Position numbers and translations under genes: made by a program
Source of the DNA: Ancistrus triradiatus
Lineage: Eukaryota; Chordata; Actinopteri; Siluriformes; Loricariidae
Assembly (NCBI GenBank): GCA_025084515.1
Contig: JAJAGP010000020.1
Coordinates: 62,001 to 126,000, forward strand
Reading direction: 5' to 3'
DNA: 64,000 nt
Shown: in pieces, positions 23,221 through 32,999 of the stretch
How the letters are laid out: each line of letters begins with the position of its first letter
How positions within the stretch are numbered: position 1 is the first letter of the stretch
Notes under the pieces: model-generated
Told to the model about the DNA's origin: nothing
What the model saw: only the letters and a program-made list of their open reading frames with translations
The model's database searches: none

Positions 23221-23452
23221 AGGGCAGTATTACACACGACTGGATCTGTGAGGTAACCAATCACAAAAGCAAGCAGCAGTATGTGATCTTGTTATTACAG
23301 CTGTGTTTACCTCTTTATTTAGCAGTTTTCTCATCCATTTGATGGATAGCTGAGCTGCTTGAGCTTTTTCTGCTGCATTAAAACTTATTATAACCACACC
23401 CCCTCCATGTTCTGATTGGTCACCTCACAGAACCAAGTGTGCAATACTGCCC
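23221..23452. mobile_element. short palindromic MITE (232 bp)
   Basis: The left end AGGGCAGTATTACACACGAC TGGATCTGTGAGGTAACC is mirrored by GGTCACCTCACAGAACCAAG TGTGCAATACTGCCCT at the right, giving about 40 bp inverted ends. Non-coding. Confidence 0.75.
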
Positions 23453-23749
23453 TAAAAAGATATTTCAACAAATAAAACTCCAACGAGCAGGCTATTTATT
23501 ATGTTCTTCAGCACAACAGAATGAACATGAAGTAAGTTTAACATATTTTTATAGTATTTGGCACTACTAATAAGTAAAGCAGAATTGTGACAGTGGGAAA
23601 TATGGCACCTATTTGACCAAATTCTGACTAAATTGAAGGTTTTGGAGGGGACAATAGTAGGACTGGTTACATATGAGCGAAGACATAAATATTTTAGAGT
23701 ATGACTGTAACAATAGTCCTGTTTACTGATGAACCCAAGTACTGAGATT

Positions 23750-24045
23750 TATGACCGGACCAGAAGGGTTTGTATAACAGGAGAGATTGACACCACAGTG
23801 TATCAAACCAACAATGAAGCATGGTGGTGGGAGTTCAGGTCTGGCAGCATTTTGCCTACTCTGGAGTTGCACACCGGGACAGAATCAGCCACTCCATTTG
23901 TCAGACATGCTGTAACCTCTGGTTTGGATTGTTGTGGTGAAGGATTGGTACTGTAGCAAGATAATGACCCAAAACACATCTCAAGCTTTGCAACAACTAT
24001 TTGAAGACCAAAGAAGATCAATAATGCTGACCCACCAAGCATTTT
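23750..24045 (+). pseudogene. Tc1-type transposase relic (family B)
   Basis: Contains, on +, a degenerate AATGAAGCATGGTGGTGGGA block (GGGSVMxWG region) and AGATAATGACCCAAAACACA (QDNDPKH, the second catalytic Asp). It is followed by GAAGACCAAAGAAGATCAA, as in the better copy at 49260-49340. Many stops. Confidence 0.6.
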
Positions 24046-24072
24046 CACTTGTGGGCTCAGACTCTGACCCCC

Positions 24073-24074
<2 letters not shown>

Positions 24075-24155
<81 letters not shown>
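24075..24155. repeat. (TA)n microsatellite
   Basis: About 80 bp of almost pure TA between two transposon relics. Confidence 0.97.
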
Positions 24156-24201
24156 GTGTGTGATGTCAATGAAGTCATTTGGCCTAACAATCCAGAGATG
24201 C

Positions 24202-24450
24202 ACTACACTGCCAAAAGTATTTGCTCGTCTGTCTTCACTGAACTTGAGTGATATCCCATTCTTAACCCATAGGGTTTAATATGATGTCGGCCCACGCTTT
24301 GCAGCTATAACAGCTTCAGCTCTTCTGGGAAGGCTTTCCACCAGGTTTAGGAGTGTGTTTATTTGACCCTTCTTCCAGAAGCACATTTGTGAAGTCAGAC
24401 ACTGATGTTGGACGAGAAGGCCTGGCTCGCAGTCTGAGTGAATACTACTG
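24202..24450 (-). mobile_element. Tc1-type terminal fragment, CACTGCCAAAAGTATTTGCTC family
   Basis: Starts with the known fish Tc1 end CACTGCCAAAAGTATTTGCT and continues with ATCCCATTCTTAACCCATAG, CTTTGCAGCTATAACAGCTTC and GATGTTGGACGAGAAGGCCT, the 3' coding side of the transposase in reverse. It is cut off near 24450. Confidence 0.7.
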
Positions 24451-25459
24451 GCAATATAGTTTAGCTTGAGCAGTACAAAAACCTACCCAGCTAAGACTTT
24501 TTTTTACTAATCAAAAGTTTATTTGTTTACCCTGTAAAAAGGTTACTGGTATCTTGTTACTTTTATTTTACTCAGTGTTTTTGTTTGTTTTTTTTACACA
24601 TTGCTTACACCCCTATTTATACTTTTTCTTCTAGGACTAATTCCAGTTCATCCTTAGTATATCTGCTAATAGTGTTTAAACTGATTGCACTAGTGTCTTC
24701 ATTAGTGGTCCCTAAGCATTTGACTGACTGTGTTTTTTAAAGCACAGTTTAATTATGTGAAACCATGTTTTGTAGTGAATTGTTTGGTTTTGCGAGACAG
24801 AGATGATTTTTATTGAACGAAAAATGTGATTTAATTATAGAACATGCCTTTTAGGAGATGTAGAAAACTGTTATAGAATGACATGGTTTGTTAAATCATG
24901 TATTTCTTGATCTTGTGCACTGGGGCGTGTAACTCCCTTCGTATATGCATGGTTTATGAGGAGCAGTTTCAAGAGGAGTGATGAGTGATGTGAGGAGAGG
25001 AACAGAGACAAACATCAAAGCTACCTGGTGTTAGTGGACACAGGTGTGTTTGTAGTGGCTTTTGTTGCAGCCTCTCTCCTAAAAGTAGTGCATTTGCATG
25101 TAGAAAGGGATCCGTCCAACTTTCCATATATCATTTAATATCCAATTTTAACGATTTGTTAACGCGGTCTTAAATTCGATGTTCTTTCTGCATTAATCCA
25201 CCCTGCTTTGAAAACCATGGAAATCAGTGTACGAGTGAGTGTGTGTGAGCGTGTTGTATTTTTGGAAACAAATCAGTCCGGCTGCTCTAGGCAGGTTTCA
25301 CTGTTACCGAACCTCTCAGCCCCTTTGATTGACACTACAAAGCCAGTTGTATGTATTGAACCTGCTCTGTTTAAAAATGCAGCATAATCAGCCGTGTGTG
25401 CGCACGCGTGTGTGTTTGCGGGAGGCTGTTTATGCCAGCTTTTGTGTATGTAAGATAGA
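24451..25459. other. intronic DNA without recognised elements
   Basis: T-rich first half, then ordinary sequence with no exon or mobile-element signal until the GA-rich leader at 25460. Confidence 0.4.
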
Positions 25460-25642
25460 TAAGTGCTGTCTGAATTATTAAAAAGTGTGTATCCACATGT
25501 GAGAAAGAGAGAGAGGAAGATAAAGAAAGAGAGAGAGAGAGCGAGAGCGAGAGAGAGAAAGAGAGAGGGCAGAGTAAGGGTGAGCGAACAGAGAGGGAAG
25601 ATCTGTGTTGCTTGCTGTTTGTCTTCACACTCTTTGCTCAAG
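25460..25642 (+). promoter_or_regulatory. GA-rich candidate 5' leader of the 25.6-kb exon
   Basis: GAGA/AAAGAG-rich DNA (25500-25567), then GGGCAGAGTAAGGGTGAGCG and a pyrimidine-rich run leading to the ATG at 25643. GAGA-rich tracts often sit near promoters but are also ordinary microsatellites. No TATA element was identified. Confidence 0.25.
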
Positions 25643-25659
25643 ATGCCGCGCAGAATCTG
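25643..25659 (+). CDS. candidate alternative first coding exon (MPRRI + split codon)
   Basis: An ATG in a good context (A at -3) opens five codons, MPRRI, plus TG. It is followed at once by the near-consensus donor GTGAGT. Upstream lie about 180 bp of GA-rich sequence resembling a 5' leader. The phase (two bases over, TG) equals that of the rap1gap2 exons at 18592 and 21940, so it could splice to the same downstream exon and give a RAP1GAP2 form with a five-residue start lacking Ser7 and Ser9. I do not recognise MPRRI from a specific isoform. ATG plus GTGAGT will also occur by chance in 64 kb. The evidence is phase, Kozak context and donor quality only. Confidence 0.35.
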
Positions 25660-26224
25660 GTGAGTGCTGAGGTGTTGCTTCACAAGCTGGAGTGTGATTA
25701 GTGACTGTGCTGATGTTGAACGACGTTGTGCATGTGTGTTTTTGCTCGAAGATATGCGCTTTTTTTCAGCAGAAACAGCCTACAGCAAATTGCTCTGATT
25801 TCTTCATAGTTGTTCTGGTTTTCTTACCCGTTTAACTGGACCTTACACTTGCTGCTTAAAGGAGTAGTTTGGGAAAATTCCTCCAAATGTGGTCAATGCT
25901 TCAGGTAGATTTTCACTGGGTCATTTCTACTACAGTCATAGGTGTAGCTTTGGTGACCCAACGACTGGTGGAGCCCAGGAACACTCCCTGCTGCAGGATT
26001 TCTAAATTTTCCATAAATCAAAAAGCATTGTTTGACATTGCAAGGTGAGAGCCAACCAGGGCTGGATGCAGCCTGCTTTGACTGGGGAGTGCAGTGAAAA
26101 TATCCTTGGGGAGTGGGGGATATATCATGTGATGATACACAGGGGTTCTAGGTTGCTGTAGTGGGTATACCACAACAACATGGCTGGGGGGCACAGCAGA
26201 CATCTGGGCAGGTACTTGGAACAG
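25660..26224. other. intron after the 25.6-kb exon candidate
   Basis: Begins with the donor GTGAGT. No recognised repeat until about 26225. Confidence 0.4.
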
Positions 26225-26300
26225 CTCTGCACCCCTCTGTATCCATGGAACTAACCCTAGATAGGGCACCGATCAATCGCAGGGCGCATGCAAACACAAA
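26225..26300 (-). repeat. dispersed repeat family 2 fragment
   Basis: ACTAACCCTAGATAGGGCAC...CAATCGCAGGGCGCATGCAA is a reverse-complement piece of the repeat at 47117-47445. Confidence 0.5.
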
Positions 26301-26309
26301 GAACACACA

Positions 26310-26470
26310 CACGCATGTCTTGCTATCCTTGTGAGGACTTTCCATTGACATGATGACAATGGACTGCTGCAGATAATTAATACTACCCCTACCCCCTAAC
26401 CTTAACCTCAGTAACCTAAAGCAAGTCTTTTGGCTCTTTTGGTTTCTAATAAAAGTTGTCATTTTTGGTA
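26310..26470 (+). repeat. dispersed repeat family 3 (CTATCCTTGTGAGGAC type)
   Basis: CTTGCTATCCTTGTGAGGAC, TTTCCATTGACATGATGA, CCTAACCTTAACCTCAGTAA and CCTAAAGCAAGTCTTTT recur at 36945-37150, 45420-45760 (inverted) and 56698-56920. A second part with GTGAGGACTGGAAAACAGTC lies at 26700-26790. Usually bordered by a CA run. Confidence 0.65.
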
Positions 26471-26472
26471 GT

Positions 26473-26690
26473 CAAGTCAAGTCAGATTTATTTAATGGAG
26501 CACTGTCTCAAAGCAATTTTACAATTTTAGATTATCTTCTAAAATTGTAATATTATCTAACATTATCCTCTAAAATATGTAATATCTAGGGTCAATCCCC
26601 AATTGAGCAAGCCTAGGGTGACAGTGGCAAGGAAAAACTCTAAACATTATGAGGAAGAAACCTTGGGAGGACCAATACTCCTTCTCGTGT
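26473..26690 (+). repeat. dispersed repeat family 4 (GTGGCAAGGAAAAACTC type)
   Basis: CAAGTCAAGTCAGATTTATT...AAAGCAATTTTACA...CAGTGGCAAGGAAAAACTCT...AAACCTTGGGAGGACCA. This is a very common fish dispersed repeat; pieces also lie at 34785, 35440, 60600 and 63480. Confidence 0.6.
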
Positions 26691-26794
26691 GAAGCAGTTA
26701 AAGAAGTGAGGACTGGAAAACAGTCCTCACTAGTCAAAATTCTAGGTTTTCCTATCATCACAGGGACATTTGGTCCTCACAAGTACACAAACAA

Positions 26795-26885
26795 TATGCA
26801 AATTCCAAACGTAACGGCTGGGCTGGGACTTGAACGTAGATCTCTGGAGCTCTGAGGTGACAGTGCTAACCACTGAACCACTGTA
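26795..26885 (-). repeat. dispersed repeat family 2 head (tRNA-like) fragment
   Basis: Reverse strand gives the head of family 2: GTGGTTAGCACTGTCACCTC then a degenerate B box. Confidence 0.5.
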
Positions 26886-27198
26886 CCAAGCTTTACTTAA
26901 TTTAAATTTTTTTGTAACTGCTGCCTTATCCTAATCAGGGTCTTGGGTGGTTATGGATTAATTCAGTGGAACTCTCTGGATGGGCTAGGAAGGGGTCGTT
27001 GCTTCTGTTCCTGTGTCATGCCCAACCCAGCTGGAAAACACCTGTGGGTCTCACCACAGTAGTGGTTTATATTATCTTATGAAACTAAATCAGTCAGAGA
27101 GATGCCATGCTTTCTTAAATCAGAAAAATACAGTCATCTAGAGCTTCTATGATGCAGCTTGGTGGCTCTATGGTTAGCGCGGTCACCCAGAACGTTTA

Positions 27199-27386
27199 TA
27201 TTTATGTTAAAGTCATTTAGCAGATGCCCTTATCCAGAGCGACCTACAGCTGAAACTATTTTACAATCCAACAATTGTGGGTTAAGAGTCTTGTTCAAGG
27301 ATCCATCAGTGGCAGCTTGGCGGAGGTGGGTTTTAAACCTGGACCTTCTGGTTCATATTCGATTATGTTAACCGCTAGGCTACCCA
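27199..27386 (-). repeat. SINE family 1
   Basis: TTTAGCAGATGCCCTTATCC, CACAATTGTGGGTTAAGAGT tail-to-head order on +, with the tRNA-like head TAGCCTAGCGGTTAACATAA on minus. Confidence 0.85.
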
Positions 27387-27744
27387 ATAAGGTTTTACAT
27401 ACTGTGGGTACAATAGGATTTGTTTGTAGCCAAAGCATTGACAGGTTCCACCAAATTTGAACTGGGATTGCTGGAGTCAGAGTCCAGAATGCTAACCATT
27501 ACACCATGGAACCGTTTAAGCACAACATGAGTGCAGGCCAGTGAAGGAGTGGGAAGGGGTGACAATTGTGCTCTGGCACAGCACAAGGCAACTGGGCATA
27601 GTGGAGGTATGCCCTCAATGACACAGCCAAGAGACTTGTTGAATCCTGAACTGCAGAATAAGCACAAGTCTTATCTGAAAAGCAAGGTCTAATCCCTGGG
27701 GTCCAACATCACAGGAGGTGCGCAAGGCTTTGTCTGTTCTGAAG

Positions 27745-28308
27745 AGCTCAGAGTTTGTCAAAAGATCTTGCGTGGAGCCCCAGATCGAGGGAGATTATCA
27801 ATGGTCTTGTATGTCTTACAATTGCTTCCACAGTTGATTTATTCACACCAACCTGCTTGCCTATTGTAGATTCACTCTTCCCAGCCTGGTGCAGTTCTAC
27901 AATTTTCTTCCTGGTGTCCTTCGACAGCTCTTTGGTCTTGGCCATGGTTTGAGTTTGGAGTCTGACTGTTTGAAGGCTGTGGACAGGTGTCCTTTTATAC
28001 AGCTAACGAGGTCAGACAGGTGCCCATTCATACAGGTAACGTTGGATGACAGAACGACTATTCTTAATAAAAGAAGTTTACAGGTCTGTGAGTACCAGAA
28101 ATCTGCTTGTTTATGGGTGAACAAATACTTATTTTTCCACCATAATTTACAATTAATTTCTTACAAAATCCTACAATGTGATTTCCTGGATTTTTTTCTC
28201 ATTTTGTCTCTCATAGTTGAAGTGACAAAAATTACAGACCTCTCTCATCTTTCTAAGTAGGAGAACTTGCACAATCCGTGGCTGACTAAATACTTTTTTG
28301 CCCCACTG
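27745..28308 (-). mobile_element. Tc1-type element, 5' part with intact right end (family E)
   Basis: The right end GACTAAATACTTTTTTGCCC CACTG precedes TA. On minus the transposase begins at 27945 with MAKTKELSKDTRKKIVELHQ and AGKSESTIGKQVGVNKSTVE, the N-terminal HTH. It stops after about 50 recognisable residues. The distal part including DDE is deleted at about 27745. Confidence 0.85.
27760..27945 (-). pseudogene. Tc1 transposase N-terminal HTH fragment (family E)
   Basis: MAKTKELSKDTRKKIVELHQ then AGKSESTIGKQVGVNKSTVEAIVRH shows the first DNA-binding HTH of a Tc1 transposase. The frame continues into unrelated residues and ends. No catalytic residues remain. Confidence 0.85.
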
Positions 28309-28309
28309 T

Positions 28310-28859
28310 ATTAGTAGTTACTGGGCATCTATATCCACATAAACTGTGCTAAAAGGTACGAGTCCCTAATTTCAATTGGACTGAATGCTAAGTTTGTGTG
28401 TTAACTGTTTTTTGCGGCAATCAGACACCTCTTGCTTGACCATTTTGCCTGAACACTTATTTTTGGCTAAACCATTCCTTAGTCTTCCTTAGAATATTCA
28501 TGAGCCACCTATTAAAAGTGATGGAAAGCTAAGCAGTTAGGAGGCTGCTAAAGTGATGTCAATTGTCTGGCACCTAAATGAAGCCTCCATGCAAAGCTCC
28601 TTATCCTGTCATGAAGTATCACGTCACAACAGGCTGCGATGTAATTATCTCCTGCCATGGGCAGCTATTAACTGGAAGCAAGTGACAAGAATATTGTATT
28701 ATGATTACTATGCTATTAACAGGCTTCATTGTTTTTTTTTTCCTTTTTCATAAATTGCAGTTCATTGTTTAAATATACTATATTTTGCCATTGGCTATGT
28801 GTGGAAAATTTTACATCAGGCTTAAACGTCCTGAAATACAAAACTGTCCTCATTTACTG
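28310..28859. other. no recognised feature
   Basis: Ordinary intronic sequence with no repeat ends recognised. Confidence 0.4.
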
Positions 28860-29200
28860 GTTTTCGCTGTAAGAGAAATGACCACTAATCAAAACTTTCT
28901 GGGTCAGTAAACAAGCTGTAGTAATGGGTTCAAGAAAAAAACCACGACTGTTATTCTTGGATGTTACAATTGTTTGTGTGAACAGCGTGATGACACCCTG
29001 CACTCTAGTTAGCATGGATTTCGAAGAGCATATTGTGATGGTTCTGAATGCTTGACCTTCTGACTTCAAGTGAATGCACAATGGGGTTTAGGTTCGGTGG
29101 TGGTGGAGGAAAGTCCATGGCAGTCAGCATTCCTTGGACTTATCTGGTCTTCAAGTAGGTGTTGCAAAGCTTTGGCGTGCATTTTGGGACATTATATTTG
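28860..29200 (-). pseudogene. Tc1-type transposase relic, family B-like
   Basis: Minus-strand sequence near 28960-29080 shows the degenerate LKSEGQAFRTITICSSKS block. On + AATGGGGTTTAGGTTCGGTG corresponds to the reversed SPDLNP(I/L) block, similar in order to 8930-9240. Confidence 0.5.
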
Positions 29201-29360
29201 TACTGAAAAATACTGTATTAAATTCATGACGTCTGGACCCCATTGCATGTGTTAAGAAAATAAAACTCTGTACATTTTATCAGAGCATCTCAAACTTTAA
29301 TTAGAACTAGGCCTGTGCTATAGAAATCAATATAGCAATGTAATGTATTATTTTCATGAT

Positions 29361-29534
29361 ATTTACATGTACAGCATTTATCCAGAGAGACTTCCAATTG
29401 ATACAGTCTGTAAATCCAAGCAATTGTGGGTTAAGAGTCTTGCTCAAGGACCCAACAGTGGTAGCTTGGCAGAGGTGGGATTTGAACCCAGGACCTTCTG
29501 GTCCAGAGTGCAGTATCTTAACCGCTATGCTGTA
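29361..29534 (-). repeat. SINE family 1
   Basis: TACAGCATTTATCCAGAGAG, GTGGGTTAAGAGTCTTGCTC, GGGATTTGAACCC (B box reversed) and TTAACCGCTATGCTG head. Confidence 0.85.
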
Positions 29535-29679
29535 ATTAGTATCAGCATGTGGCAAAAGGAAAGTGCATTACTCCTACACATGAAGCTTAAATCTTACAGA
29601 AGCCAGCTATGGTAAAAAGTGGTAAGGCACTCCCCAAATGATCTGAAAGATACTTAAAAACACAGTTTATTTGGCATCA

Positions 29680-30030
29680 CAGTTTGTCGTTAAGCTAAAG
29701 TTGCAGAAGAAGTGCTTTCTCTGCTGAAACATCACTCTGGTCTTTCTGTGACTTACGCAGCATCAAGAGGTCTTCCACTTCCAGCATTTTCTTCCTCTCT
29801 CAAACCATGGTGGTTTCAACCATTAGTATTCAAACCTGATGGGATGATTCAGCTGTTACTAATTATGCTGACACAGATTTCTAAGGCACGCTGTAGCTCC
29901 ATGAAGCTAACCAATGAGAGAGTTTGCTTCATCTCGTTACCCCGGCTGGAAAGAAAACTTTTAATTGATAACCTGGGTCTCTAAAGTGTAACCATTTCGC
30001 TTCCAGACAGAGCTTGTCACCAGGACAATC
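29680..30030 (+). repeat. dispersed repeat C, copy 2 (partner 6530-6830)
   Basis: See 6530-6830: same ordered blocks, e.g. GCAGAAGAAGTGCTTTCTCT and GCTGGAAAGAAAACTTTTAA. Confidence 0.65.
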
Positions 30031-32217
30031 CAATAGATGAAGAGATGAAATACAAGAGGTAATGTAAACTAAAAAATAATCCACAAACACTTAATCCAAT
30101 TCAGGGTCGTTTGGTGGTGACACAATTCTTCGGCATTCTCTGAAAGCCTAGACGGCCCTAAGGGTTCCTATTGAGGTAAACACGGTCTAGTTCATTTTTA
30201 AAGTAGAAGCGTTCTTACCGGTGGTTCTTTACCCTTCTTGCAAAATAACATAGGATTATTTTTTGCAATTCGTCAGTGACTTGATTGAACTGAAAGTTTT
30301 TTAACCATTCTCGGACGCCAAATAACTTGTAGGAGCACTTCCATCATACAACACTAGATGGCATCAGTAGTATGTGCCGCCTGTATAAAGCAGAAGCGTC
30401 ATATATGACTGCATTTTTGCAATTGTCCTCTAGAGGGAGTTGTCAGTTTGTGTCCTATATCAAGGGCCGATGTGAATAAACCGGACAGAATTTCTTTTTG
30501 ATTGAAATTTGCATTATAAGGGCTGTAATTTACAAATGCAAATCTTAATAGTTTTTGTAATGGCATTAAAATGTTTCTTTAATTAGTATTTAATGGTGAT
30601 GATAAGCAGTGGTGTATACAACTTTGCACATGCTTGATTTCACTTTTCTTGTTTTACAATATTTAAAATGACAGAAATGTTATATTTATGATTGTTTCCT
30701 GGTAAGGTTCTTAACCTTATTAACCAAAACAAGGGTACTTTTTGCATAAGACTGTATAATATTTTGTTTCACGCTTTACAATTAATTAATAATTCTATTA
30801 GAATTTCTATAGTAATTTAATTATCTAAATCATTAATACTAATACTTCTAATAATAACAACAACAACAGTAATAATGATAATACATCTTAGGGCTCTGGA
30901 ATTCATTGGGCATAGGTGAGTATGCCCTAAATGGGGAACAGCCCATCGCAGGGAAGGGCAGGGGTCACTTATTTAGGGCCTACCATCTCCTCATGCCTTG
31001 TTTGTGCTGCGTGTTGCTATTAAATTATTAAATTCAAGTCTGAGACATTGCTCAAATCAGACATGAATAAGCTCAAGCTATTTCAAATGTCTCTAGAACA
31101 ATCTTTTTGAACAACCCACAACAGAGGAGGACATTCAAAAGTTGTGATGCTTCAGCCATGTACGCCTGATGAATGCTCTCCACCTACAATAGACGCTTCT
31201 TTGATGGCAGCAGCCATCACGGTGGAAAATGCAACGATCAGCACCAAGGATGACTTGGGTCAAGCAAAACAAGGGTGCATTTGGAGACTCAACAACAGCA
31301 GGAATGTTGCTGCTGATCGCCAAATGTGGCTGTGTTTTGTAAATGAAGCCTGGAATCAAGTGGCATCCACAGTAACATACTGGCTCTAAGGCCGTCCTCA
31401 TTTAGATTGTAGCTAAGGACCAGGGAGATACATTTAGACCTGTATTCAGTATCCATTAAGAAAATGTTGTGCATGAGCACTTATAATCTAATACAACCAT
31501 CATGGTAAACCCTATAGAATTTTTAATGGTAAGTGTTAGGACTGTTCTCATTAAGAAGTTGCAGATTTTAGATTTAGATGACATTACTAACATGGGATCG
31601 ATTCTCCAGTGGCATAGTCAGCTGCAGAACAAAAATGGGCGTTCTGTAGGAACCCCAGTGAGACTTGTTGCTAGGATAAAGACGCTCAGTGACAACAGGG
31701 CAACGTAATCAGGGTAAGGGCTGCTTCACTCTTTATCTCATGTTTGCTAATTTGGTTGTTTAAACTTGGAAATGTGATTTTAAACACTTAAGTCATGCTA
31801 TATGGCTGATTCCATTAAATTATCAACTTTGCAACAAACACACAAGCACATATTGGTGGTGGGCAGATTATTAGCAGTGCCTCATGGTGAACAGGTTAAA
31901 TTGCTAATGATTGCCAATGAAGTCTCTGGATCTGTACTTGGATCCCATTCATCCAATAGATATTCCCTCAGTTGGTCAGAGATTGATGTCTTTTGACTAT
32001 GAAGGCCATAGCGTCAACCAGTCAGTCACCCATTATGCCCTGTGGATGGAGCCATTGTCATCCTCTTGTGTAGAGTGCAACCACATGCAGCTCCTCTTTT
32101 GCCATTCTGTATATTTTAGATTTTCTCCCAGGATTTTGCTGAATTCCCTAAATTCCAGTACCTTTGAAAGTATGAATTGGGGCCATTGGTTTACAAATAG
32201 AATTTGTTATCATATGT
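30031..32217. other. intronic DNA, no recognised element
   Basis: 2.2 kb without clear transposon ends or exons. Overlapping antisense frames at 31135-31401 (81-88 codons) have no domain I recognise. A/T-rich segment at 30700-30890. Confidence 0.4.
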
Positions 32218-32830
32218 CAGTGGTTCCAAAACTTTTTCTGCAGTGCCCTCTTTTGTAGAGAGGAATACCCCTCCCACCAAACTCCAATACAAATTAGGTT
32301 AATTGATTACACTAAATTGGCCCAATCTGAGTATGTATGACTAGTCTCAATGTAACCTTGTGTCTGTAAATAGACATGGATGCTGAAAGCGGCGTTAACA
32401 AAATATATGGGACTGTGGTAGCCTAGCAGGTAAGGTACTGGACTATGGACCAGAAGGTCCAGGGTTCACACCCCACCTCTACCAAGCTGCCACTGTTGGG
32501 TCCTTGAGCAAGATCCTTAACCCACAATTGCTTGGATTGTAAGACTTTGTCAATTGTAAGTCGCTCTGGATAAGGGCACCTGCTAAATGCTGTAAATGTT
32601 CATTTCTTTCAACATATTTTCTCAAAATTGTCTTTCTGCCCAAAGATAGCTTTACAACTTTAAAACCCTTTCACTGTTAGGAAAAAAATAAAACCTGAAA
32701 ATTTGCTTTGCAGAAATTACACATTTTATCCCAATCAAAAGCAATGGTCATTTGCCCTGCTGCGCCCCCCTGCAATAGCTCCAAGCCACCTAGGGGGGCG
32801 CACCCTCCACTTTGGGAGCTACTGCCATAG
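32218..32830 (+). mobile_element. hAT-like MITE family H1 with nested SINE
   Basis: The left end CAGTGGTTCCAAAACTTTTT CTGC and the right end TTTGGGAGCTACTGCC are imperfect inverted ends. The SINE at 32409-32600 is nested within, so it inserted later. No coding capacity. Confidence 0.6.
32409..32600 (+). repeat. SINE family 1, full length
   Basis: GGGACTGTGGTAGCCTAGCA (A box), GGTTCACACCC (B box), CCACTGTTGGGTCCTTGAGC and tail AAGTCGCTCTGGATAAGGGC then AAATGCTGTAAATG. Confidence 0.9.
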
Positions 32831-32999
32831 GCATGGCTTTTACGTAAGGTAGTGAACACGCTGTTATCCAACACAGTAAAAAAAAATTGTACACATGCTT
32901 ATTGAGACATTTTTGATTGGTAGGGCTGGTTCTGTTTACCACATGGTAAATTGTTATGAAGATGTTACATGTTTGATTCCTTCATTTTGTATCTGCCGT

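Noticed and set aside
31135..31401. Overlapping 81- and 88-codon frames on opposite strands
   Set aside because: Mutually antisense, no domain recognised. One might be a relic of an unknown element but there is no positive evidence.
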